Shown here one piece after another: positions 55,221 to 64,000 of a DNA stretch of 64,000 nucleotides. Positions within the stretch are counted from its first letter, which is position 1, and the number at the start of each line of letters is the position of its first letter. Under the pieces are notes generated by a model. The model was not told where the DNA came from. It saw nothing but the letters and a program-made list of their open reading frames with translations, and did no database searches. A program made the position numbers and the translations under genes. Source of the DNA: Cymodocea nodosa. Lineage: Eukaryota; Streptophyta; Magnoliopsida; Alismatales; Cymodoceaceae. The stretch lies in NCBI GenBank assembly GCA_036874045.1, contig CM072336.1:3988001-4052000 (forward strand). Direction: 5' to 3'.

Positions 55221-57000
55221 CTAGTGCTTTAGAGATGATCGTGATCAACTTGATTATCTTCACCAGTATAAGACAACTGAAGAGTCTACCCACTTATCTC
55301 TAGCCAGTGACCTTGGATAGCCGTATGTATATCCCAGCCAGATCCTATTGTGCCTTTATATTTTTGGGATTTTTATCGAACTATTAATTATGCTCTCTCT
55401 CTACTGACTGAGAGATGTTATCTGCCTGTTGCTGCTGATGATTAAATCTATTGATTATGCTGAGCTTGCTTATTACTACTTCAATTAATATGGAATTGTT
55501 AAACATATAATGTGAACGTCTACGTACGTGAAGAGGAAGGTATATGTTTATATTCTGCAGTAGAATGAATAGAGAAACGATTTCTATATCAAACGTTTCT
55601 GCAATACTATATATATAGTTGTGATGTTAAATAGATCGATATTGTTTGTTGTTCCTCCTCTGATGAGGATTGGAAGTTTAAAAGCCGCCTACCGAGATAA
55701 TTAGAATACTCCCACTTGGGTTGGAATTTAATTGTGTCCATCTGGACTGAAAGCGAGATCTCCGCTCTGATGTCCACAAGTCTGCACTAGAATATCCGGG
55801 GCTTTCGGAAACTTTATCCCAAGGATCACACACCTCCTGTCCAGCCCCAACTGTTCAGAGGATAAATATATAATAGCTGCAAGAATGAAAATAGAAGAAA
55901 AGCCGCTTCTTAATTAATAATAACTACTATTTCTCGATTTCCTTAAAAATTAGCACTTGATTATATATAACTAAGGATCGAATATCATTTTTGGTGTCCA
56001 AGGTTTGAAATTCGGCAGCAAAGTGGTTTTGAAGCTTAATTAAAGAGACTCCCGTAGGTGCAGCAATTAAGCAATATTTCCTCAAATCATACTTGTACCG
56101 AGCTCTAAAGAAAGGAAGCAAAATTTAGACATTTGGCTAAAGAAAGGAAGTAGTTAAACACATTGTCGATGTGATTCATATCTTAAAGGCAAACCGGCCT
56201 GTTTCAACAATTAATGTTGCGTTGCGGTTCTAAATTAAATTTGCCAGTCAAGCAAGAAAAAGAAAGAATGAATGAAAAGCTACTACATATATCAGAGTTC
56301 GCCTTCATCATGTTCAAAAGGTCATCACCTCATTTTAGTTGGTGATTTCTTATGTCACATGGCAGAAGTTCTTCATTCTTTGCTTCTATTAGAGGCCTCC
56401 GTCGATTTGGATTTTAATGCACCTTCCACCAAGGGCTAATCAAAGTCAAGGACTAGAAAAAATGTAGCCGTTCGAAAAGCTTGTGAACGTGATGTTTAAT
56501 TCCCCGTGCAGGAAAACGTATCCACGCAACGCCATTGGACGTACGTGCATGTCCACTCCATCGTTTAACTTATTGAGAAAACAGATCTACATAGATATAT
56601 ATATATGAACAACCGATTGCTACTACTGCAGCTATGAAAATTCGATTAAGCTAACACAGGCGATTAGAAGGGAAATAAATATATAACAAAACACTTGTCG
56701 TTAGCAAAGGACCAAAGGTAGGCGGTTCTTTTCTCCTTTTTTATAATGAAATACAGGTGGCTGGGTGGTGTGGGAACAATCCAGCCACCGAAAATGACGG
56801 ACGACGAAAAAAAAGCACATGAATTAATAAAACTAGGAAAAGGTTTCAAGCATTCAACGTACGATCAAACCACTTTTTGCTAAAGTATGCAGCCCAGATT
56901 CTCGCGTAAAATTTCTGCTCTTCTTCTACAATACTTGAAGATGTACGCATGAATTACAATATGTTTTTCGGGGACGTGTAATAAATACAAGGGCATTCCT
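55221..57000 (+). other. Intergenic DNA after FAF-like gene
   Basis: The first 200-300 bp are the likely 3' UTR of the FAF-like gene. The rest is AT-rich, with no gene. Open frames at 55927-56121 and 56664-56849 (minus) show no domain. Confidence 0.5.
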
Positions 57001-58600
57001 ATAATTTTTTATTTGTAAGAAAAGGTTATAACTTCTACGTAGATGCAGGGATTAGTGTAAAACTGAGCTTTTGCAATTGAAAATCTCAACCCACCGTCCA
57101 CGAGCGAAGGGTTGAGATCGATGGTCAGGGAAGTTGGCATCCAAACCTTCACTGTGTACAGACGGTCAAATGCACACGCACCTTTGATACGTAAGTTTTT
57201 CTTGTTAATTTTGAAATTAACATTTAGGAAGGGTTTATGCCCTTGGAAAACATCGGTAATGGAAAAATTTTTCAAATTTTCTAGCCATTTGTGCTACACC
57301 AAAAAATGGAAAAGATTTACCAGCAGTTTATCGATGGATAAGGAGGTGCCTCTGTGCTCTTCGAAAATAGCGATAATGGAAAATCTAGAAAAACATTTTC
57401 GGACCTTCCAGTTCGCACCATTCTGAAACTAGGAAAAAATTTCTCCATCTACCGGTGAATATGGTTTTAATTGTATTTCGTGGTAGTTGTTGATGGTAGA
57501 TCAAATTTAGATGATGGTGAATTTAAAGTCATAGATTTTTATGCAGTCCTAATGTGGGTTTAGTGAATTATTGGGTGGCAGATTTTGAGTACTGGACTAA
57601 TTAATAGATCTGTGGATTTCTTGTGTTTGCTACAATTCGAGTTTTAATCTTCACAGTTTCATAATTTTCCCTGAAAATACACATCCTGAGCTTTTTGTGG
57701 ATATCAACTTTGATTAGTGAAAAGGAAGTTAATTGAAGTCAAAAGGGTATTACGGCAGACTAGTTTTTATGTCATTCCTATTTCATGCTGTTAAACCACA
57801 GTTTAAATCTAATAATCTTGGGTATTTTTCTTAAGTAGTACATCTTTTGGGAATTTTTATTGATACTAAGTTTGTAAAATTTGGTGGTGTAAATTGAAAG
57901 TTATAAATTTTCAAAGGTACAAGGTGATTGCAATCACAAGAAAAGAATAATTTTTGAATTTTTCTATCATACATTTGATCCAGATTTTCATAATTTCCTT
58001 ATTTAGTACTCTTTCCAATGGTGTCTTAAGTCTAATTTTTGAAGTTAAAGATTGTTCTAGTATATTTTTTACTTTAGAATTTTATTCAGAAAGTAATAGA
58101 GGAGATTTACTTAAGACGAGTTATAATAAGTTATTAAGGTTAGTTAATTAAGAAGAATTGTCTAAACTTATAAAAAGAATTCAGCATTCCTTTAAGACAA
58201 AGTCAATAATAGAAAAAAGAAAATTATTGATAAATTACATCAATCAATTACGCAAACTATGTGGAACAATCGGAGGAGATGATATATAATATATGTAAAA
58301 ATTTTCTTTCAATATTATCAAGCTGTGTTGTTACTTTTGAAATTTTAATAGTGATCTGTGTGTTTTTATTTCAAAATATAATATTACGTAAAGTTAGTTG
58401 AAATATGGAAAAAATAATTAAATATTTATTGACTACTAATTTTTTGTATTTGTTAGTTTGTAAATTTAATTTAATTTTTTATCGATTTTTAATATAAATA
58501 CAAATATACACAAACAGACTCTTGTTAGATTAGACACAAAATATTTGAATAAAATTAGCGTTAAAATAATTTCGCAGCTCGTGTTTCTATTATGGCTGCC
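57001..58600 (+). other. Intergenic DNA, no gene seen
   Basis: Contains a short perfect inverted repeat ATCTCAACCC (57086-57095) and GGGTTGAGAT (57109-57118). The 104-codon plus frame at 57112-57426 has no recognisable domain. The rest is AT-rich. Confidence 0.45.
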
Positions 58601-59240
58601 TTTGTGGCGGTGACCGGAAAGAAAGGCCCATAACATATTTACGATATTAATTAGACAGGTAGGGCAGGAGGGGAGTGAGTGACTCTGAAATTTGCTCCGC
58701 CACTCCATCTCGATCCCGTTCCCCTTCTCCCTGTGCTTACGCGCGACTCTTCGCTTGATCTTACGGAGGTCGATTCGTCGGTAATTTATGTGCTTGATTG
58801 AGTTACCGATAAGAAAGAAGGGTAGGCGGAAGAAGAAGAATGGACCCCAGGTGCAGAATCGCTGCGGGAAATTAAAGTAGATCAGAGGCATGATGAGCGC
58901 GATTTAATGGTGGGCGACAAGATCTTGAAGGACGTGATCCTCTAGATCGGGAGACCTTGAGATCGTATAGCACAGAACAAAATCTATGCCAGGCCAAGGT
59001 GGAATAAGGGAGGGAGGGAGGGAGGGAGAGGACCAGCTAGCAGTGACGCGGTTCAATCTGGCTCTGAAATTACAGATTTCAGATCCGAAGAAGAAAAATA
59101 TGCTATCGTTATGAGAAAAAGGGAGGAATAAGTGGGCGCATGAAGCATGCTTGCTGAAGAAGGAAGATGCAAGATCGGGAAGAAAAAAGTGAGCCAAGAT
59201 TTTGTGTCCTTGATTTGCCCAGATAAGGTGTGGGTGGTCT
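58601..59240 (+). other. GC-richer patch, possible gene leader, no ORF recognised
   Basis: Positions 58680-58780 are CT-rich and GC-rich (CCGTTCCCCTTCTCCCTG) and could be a plant 5' leader on the plus strand, with GTAATT at 58780 as a possible donor. No coding exon with a recognisable domain follows. Two minus-strand frames (58466-58891, 58904-59197) look accidental. Confidence 0.25.
59008..59030 (+). repeat. (GGGA)5-6 microsatellite
   Basis: Tandem GGGA units, simple repeat. Confidence 0.85.
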
Positions 59241-61020
59241 ATCCTTCTGTCATTTGCTTTCGAAACAATTATTTTATTTTATTTTATTTTTTTTCAAATC
59301 GTCGAGATGCGTACCCATCGATAATTTCAATTTGGGTAGTGGTTTTTTATCAAGTTAATCTTGTAATGGTTCCATCAACTGATTTGATGGAACGAACAAA
59401 TTATTTTACACGGATGCCTTTCAACGACTACTTTTTATCTTTCTGTGTTTGTGAAATTTATCTAATATTTTCTTTACTTGATAAAATTCTTATTTACACT
59501 TTAATCCAACCTCCAACGGAAAGAAGCCGGCATCTTCGTGCCCATGCGTCTTTTTATCAAATTTGAGAATTGGTGGATTTGTTAATTATCGTGTTCCTCA
59601 AATTATTTCCAGTCAAATAGGTAGAATTAATCTTTAAATAAATTAATTTATTTATATTATTTTTTTTTTTAAAAAAAAAAAAAACCATGAAAATCAGTTG
59701 TCATGCCAAGGATGATAGGCCAGCTGTTACAAGAAGAATGACCGACGGCTACCTGACTATTATCCTTCTTATTATAAACATTCAAAAAGCGCGCATATTG
59801 TTTACCAATTCAAGACACCACAGCTGGATGAATTGATTATTTGACAAACATATGTATATATATGCAGCGTGAATTAAGGTTGTCAATATCAAATCCTATT
59901 TGGTGCGTCGTACGTATATAGTTGTCATATATGTCAAATTTTACATTAAAATAAAATAGAGGAACCATCAAATTAGTATATAACTGCCCTCTCCCCCTCC
60001 AGGCCGGTCCTAATGGAAAAATAATATATGAAGTTTTCTGTCAGTTCGATCTTCCAAAGTCGTTCGTTTGCATTCTTTTAGGGTGACCAGTCAAAAGATG
60101 AACGTGAGAATATTTATTTTAAAGTATATTATACGTGAATTAGGACAAGACTAAGTTGAAAGTTCTATTAATTAAATTAAACATTAGGCATCTGTATTTT
60201 AAATTTATGGTAGACAAAATTAAATATTAAACATTAACAAACGTCTTTGTAACGTCTAATGGTATATATTTTCTAATTTTACAGCACCAGCTAGGTATTT
60301 ATTGGTTGGATGTTTCTAGATTTATCACGATTAATAAAATCTTGTGGTAAAAGTTAGTTATTATTGGTGTAGCTAAAATTAATTGAAGTTCTTAAGTTAT
60401 ATCGAATAAAATTTTCGAATTCTGAAAAAAACAATTTTTCCAAAAAGCTGTAAACGTTAGTTTCTATGAGCAGGTGGATCCAAATGGATCCTTCATCCTG
60501 GAAGAAGAAATTTCAAGGTTAAATCTTGGAGAAATCTCATCTATCATATCATTGTATAAAAAAAACTAAACGTACGTCAGTTTTCGACGTAATCACGTAA
60601 CATATATATGTATATATATATATATATATATGTTTATATTAGTTATTCAGTTGAACACGCGCGAGTGAGTCTTGATGTTGATTGAAGGCACGTGGTGTCG
60701 GCACACAAATCCATCTGCGCTTGTCCTAAAATATTGAGTCAGGTAAGATATCAGGCGTGGCTACAGACTGCTTATAATAGATATATATTGACGATGCAAT
60801 TTTATGGTGATTAAGTGCATGGAAATTACGGCGTCCGTGATGTTCAAACAATAATATACTATTGGGTGGTTGGTTAGTCTTTAACGTATTGTGATAGGCT
60901 TGAATGCTCTATTAATTACGAAAGACATATTTAAATGGTGAGGCGTGCCTGTAATATCACCTTGTTAATTAATTCCTTCCTCGGAGTGATTTCCAATGTA
61001 TATTTGCTCTCTGGTGTGTG
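59241..61020 (+). other. Intergenic DNA, no gene seen
   Basis: AT-rich. The 139-codon plus frame at 59147-59566 lacks a domain and runs through low-complexity T-rich sequence. A T12A14 palindrome lies near 59660-59685. Confidence 0.45.
60602..60633 (+). repeat. (TA)n microsatellite
   Basis: TATATA run of about 30 bp. Simple repeat. Confidence 0.85.
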
Positions 61021-61110
61021 TTTCAGCCGGCCAGAAGCTTTACGTAACCTTTTCCGGTGGGCCGATCGAGAGGAGGAACCAGACAGAACTGAAGCCTGAC
61101 GTGTAGCGAC

Positions 61111-61222
61111 AGCACTATATATGTGTGTGTGTGCCTGTACAAGTGGAACAAGTGAACGTACGTAGCTTGGGTGTAATCACAATATCCACGTCCAGCGACC
61201 ATCGCCAAACGCAATCTAGCTC
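61111..61222 (+). promoter_or_regulatory. TATA box and leader of small gene at 61.2 kb
   Basis: CACTATATATGTG near 61112-61124 is a good plant TATA box about 100 bp before the ATG at 61223. A (GT)n run and a CGTACGTAGC element follow. The spacing supports transcription of the downstream frame. Confidence 0.4.
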
Positions 61223-61669
61223 ATGGGTCGTCTGAGCTGCACCCCCGTTGGTCGGAGGTCGAGCTACAAGACGAAGGCCTTACGGCAGAACCGTTCGTTG
61301 TTCTCTTGCGGCCTCCGGATCTCCTGGTTCTTCCGCATGCTTGCCGGCGCCCTGCAGTCTGGCATCATGGGTTGTGACCGTGGCGGTGGTGGTGGTCCGA
61401 GAAGTAGCGGCAGGGAACGTCTCCTTTCAGATGTAGGAGGACTGCGCGACGCCGCCGGTGGTGGCTCCGACTCATTCTGTCCAGGCGCAGTGGAAGACTG
61501 CATCAAGTTCATCAGGCAGAACTCGGTATCCTTGGATGCGACCGTGGGGAGAAGTCGTGAGCGGGGGGGGGGTTGTTGGCATGGGCCGCGTGGCACACAT
61601 CCAACTCTAAATGGGCTGGACTTGGGTATAAAAAGTCATCCTACGGGAACTTTATATTTATCCATATAA
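61223..61669 (+). CDS. Small single-exon protein, weakly josephin-like
   Basis: 148 residues, GC-rich, with a TATA box about 100 bp upstream. A basic N-terminal half (MGRLSCTPVGRRSSYKTKAL), a hydrophobic FFRMLAGALQSGI segment and the motif GAVEDCIKFIRQNSVSLD at about 88-105. A-x-EDCI-x-FI followed by Ser-rich residues is the signature I recall from short plant proteins annotated as 'josephin-like', whose function is unknown and which are not active deubiquitinases. The end (after residue 110) is unlike the family and may be read past a frameshift. The CDS could also be a diverged pseudogene. The opposite strand has a 110-codon frame that I regard as a shadow. Confidence 0.4.
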   Translation: MGRLSCTPVGRRSSYKTKALRQNRSLFSCGLRISWFFRMLAGALQSGIMGCDRGGGGGPRSSGRERLLSDVGGLRDAAGGGSDSFCPGAVEDCIKFIRQNSVSLDATVGRSRERGGGCWHGPRGTHPTLNGLDLGIKSHPTGTLYLSI

Positions 61670-63400
61670 AAATGAAAGAAAATGGAGGCAAAATTCAAAC
61701 AACATGTCAATACGGTCTGCTTCTCACCGAAATTATCATGGCAATGTAGATTTCCTTTTGAATAGTAGATTATTCTATTTTACGACAAAGGCGGGACGAC
61801 ACGCATGAAGTTCAAATGTTGACCCTCAGCAATACCAAATTGATTAGTAGTAAGTAATAGTATTATACTAGCTAGTTATAGTCAATTATTTAAAAGAATA
61901 GAAAAGAGCTGAGAAGAACCAATAGATGTCGTAAAATTTAGTTGTTAACGTGACGTCCTTATCCCTTAATTTTTTTTCGGTTTGAACAATCGGGCTTGTT
62001 AAAAACCACGTTGGGTGCGTTCGGCTGCGGCATGTGTTTGTTTTCAAGCTGATGGAATTTAAATTTAATTGATAATGAATAGAGAAATTTATCATATATT
62101 AATTCAGATTTAATTTATATATTAACACATATATATTAGTTCTTATATCAGCCGACACGACACTATTCTAACACAAGAAACCCTAACTTCTTAAGAAATT
62201 TGGGCTTTTGAAAACTCCCAGTAATGTAGAATCAATGATAGCTAAGAAGAATTACGTCTTGAAGCTTCTAATACTATGGTATTGTATTCTTGTTATTACA
62301 ATAAGTTGTAGCATTTGTAAATAAACGAAGATTACATGTTGATCAAACTATACGTTGGTATATATAATGACCAACCATATTGGCTCCTCCGTAGGTGCAA
62401 AGTAGCTCAACTTGATAAGTAGCTTTAACCAATTAAAGCTTAATTACCCTATTTTTAACTTGTTGACGTCAACATTAATGGCATTTCTAGACATAAAAAA
62501 AAAATCTACAATGAACTGCACAATATTGTAAAATACTTAAATTTTTTTGAAAAAAAAAAGGAGAAGAGTGATCGTGTGACTAGAGTACTGTTTGATATTC
62601 AAGCCTAATAGTTATTCTCATTAAATACTTATGAAATGATGAAAGATCACTTACGTAAGCCTCTATTAATGTGATGATTCTTTTGCACCGTGAGAGAATT
62701 TTTCTGAGACCACGACTCGCTGAGTACATACATTGAATGTTGGCCTTGAATCGAGGAAGCACTTGGAAATTTGGATGTATTAATCTTTTAATAATATTAA
62801 ATAACATATTTGACAGATCGTACAATTCTGAATATGATTTATTAGTTTTCGTGTGATATTTATCAAATAACATATTTGAATATAAACATTTAGAATAATA
62901 AATTTAAATGGTATAATATTCAACAATAAATTATACATAAAAATGTCGAAAGAGCTATTCCATCTTGTGTTGGTAATGTACAGATAAGAATATATCATAC
63001 CAAAGGGTAAAAATTTGGAATGGGTCCAGACCATTCCTGTCATTTCAACGCTGGGCCATTGCTTGGTTGCTAGGATAGACTAAATTTGTTACCGTAACAG
63101 TAATTAGTTTGTAGTTCTGATTATATGGTCTTATAGTTCTGCTTGGTATTGCCGCATAAACGATAATAAAAATTATGAAAATATCATTTCAAGGACAATA
63201 TATAAGAAGAACAAACCACCGAAAAACTCTTGAATGGTTGTCAAAAGAAAAAGAAAAAAGGAACAGTCTTGAACGGTTGACTGTCTTACCGAGACAACGA
63301 GAACCATGACTTTGTATGCAATAAACGCGGTCACTATAAAATAAAATTACAAAAGGGGTAGTTTTATTTATGACTCTCCCCTGCACACCGGCATCCCAGC
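61670..63400 (+). other. Intergenic DNA, no gene seen
   Basis: AT-rich. Minus-strand frames at 61886-62095, 62580-62873 and 62780-63043 are low-complexity and without domains. Confidence 0.5.
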
Positions 63401-63623
63401 ATCTTTACTTTAGGGCTTAAGACGAAAGGTAAAGACACGGTTCTCGTCTGCTCATCCTACCATCGTCGTCGTCTTCTTCCTCTTCCTCTTCCTCTTCCTC
63501 TTCCTCTTCCTCTTCTTCTTCTTCTTCTTCTTCTTCTTCAGGTCTGCTTCCTGACGACGACGACGAAGGCGATCCTCCTCCACCACTCTCCATCCATCAT
63601 CGAAGAGCCGGCGGTCTTTACCG
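63400..63623 (+). promoter_or_regulatory. Probable 5' leader exon of a gene beyond the right edge
   Basis: A CT-rich stretch with GC-rich flanks runs to TTTACCG/GTGAGT at 63623-63624, a strong splice donor. Plant 5' UTR exons often look like this, with CTT repeats downstream of the transcription start. No coding exon is visible in the remaining 377 bp, so the gene body would lie outside the window. A minus-strand Lys/Arg-rich frame here is a shadow of the repeat. Confidence 0.4.
63462..63539 (+). repeat. (TCG)/(TCTTCC)/(TTC) compound microsatellite
   Basis: Starts as CGTCGTCGTC, becomes TTCCTC hexamers and ends as TTC triplets. It lies within the putative leader exon. Confidence 0.85.
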
Positions 63624-64000
63624 GTGAGTACCGTATTAGCACTTCCCGTTGCAAAAACATTATGGTCGAGAACAACGTGATCGATGCGATGCATCTCCAA
63701 TCTGGATAACGGCTCCGGCCTGATTACGGGTTTTAGTCTGAAAAAGAAATGATTTCGTAGGATTTTTTTCTTATCCTATTTATTGATCGGTTGACTTCAA
63801 CTTCTTTCAGTGGTCTATTGCTAATGTTTTTCATCCGTAAATTACAGTAACCTAACTCTGTTTCTATGATCTCTTTATTGCTTTGTTTAATGATGCTTAG
63901 CATATCAGCTTTCACGCCGAGGTGGGGGATCATATTTCATCGTTTTGCTCGTATCGATCTTGACAAACGAATTGCACAGAGAGTTGATCCGATCTATGGT

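Noticed and set aside
61264-61596. Minus-strand 110-codon frame opposite the small gene at 61.2 kb
   Set aside because: Pro/Ser/Arg-rich, as expected for the antisense of a Gly-rich frame. The TATA box and the EDCIKFI motif favour the plus strand.
63452-63700. Minus-strand Lys/Arg-rich 82-codon frame
   Set aside because: A translation of the CTT/CCT microsatellite.

Overview
The window is plant nuclear DNA. Genes are split by canonical GT-AG introns. LTR retrotransposons, LINEs and AT-rich repeats are plentiful, and the protein families (phototropin, wall-associated kinase, FAF-like) are plant-specific. Very long TE-filled introns, a GC-rich first exon in the WAK gene and its HGD-type kinase loop suggest a monocot with a mid-sized to large genome, for example a palm. 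That placement is inference; the species cannot be read from the sequence.

Layout. (1) About 1-34.9 kb, plus strand: the 3' half of a phototropin-2 (PHOT2) gene. Eleven exons can be placed by splice sites, reading phase and protein content. They join into one uninterrupted 348-residue frame covering the whole Ser/Thr kinase domain and the stop codon. The LOV1/LOV2 exons must lie upstream of the window. The 1,047 coding bases are spread over 33.8 kb because the introns hold a copia remnant, three kinds of tandem repeat, a long AT-rich repeat field, an antisense BTB/POZ retropseudogene, a possible acid-phosphatase fragment, two 5'-truncated LINEs and one structurally complete but decayed copia element (19056-24124, 159-bp LTRs, GTATA target-site duplication). 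(2) 36.7-41.0 kb: a second decayed copia element in the intergenic space. (3) 42.8-46.1 kb, minus strand: a complete three-exon wall-associated receptor kinase (WAK-like) gene, 739 residues, with an apparent GC-AG second intron. (4) 46.1-53.9 kb: AT-rich intergenic DNA with microsatellites and short repeats. (5) 53.97-55.22 kb, plus strand: an intact single-exon FAF-like gene. (6) 55.2-61.2 kb: intergenic DNA. (7) 61.2-61.7 kb, plus strand: a probable small single-exon gene with weak resemblance to plant 'josephin-like' proteins. (8) 63.4-63.6 kb: a CT-rich stretch ending in GTGAGT that looks like the 5' leader exon of a gene running off the right edge.

The genes do not form a pathway. The PHOT2 gene (blue-light receptor kinase), the WAK-like gene (cell-wall or pathogen sensing) and the FAF-like gene are unrelated neighbours. 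I found no new biological system. The most notable points are the survival of a coherent phototropin kinase frame through heavily invaded introns, an unusual Cys before the catalytic RD, the antisense BTB retropseudogene, and several tandem repeat families within PHOT2 intron 2. No tRNA, rRNA or CRISPR features were seen.
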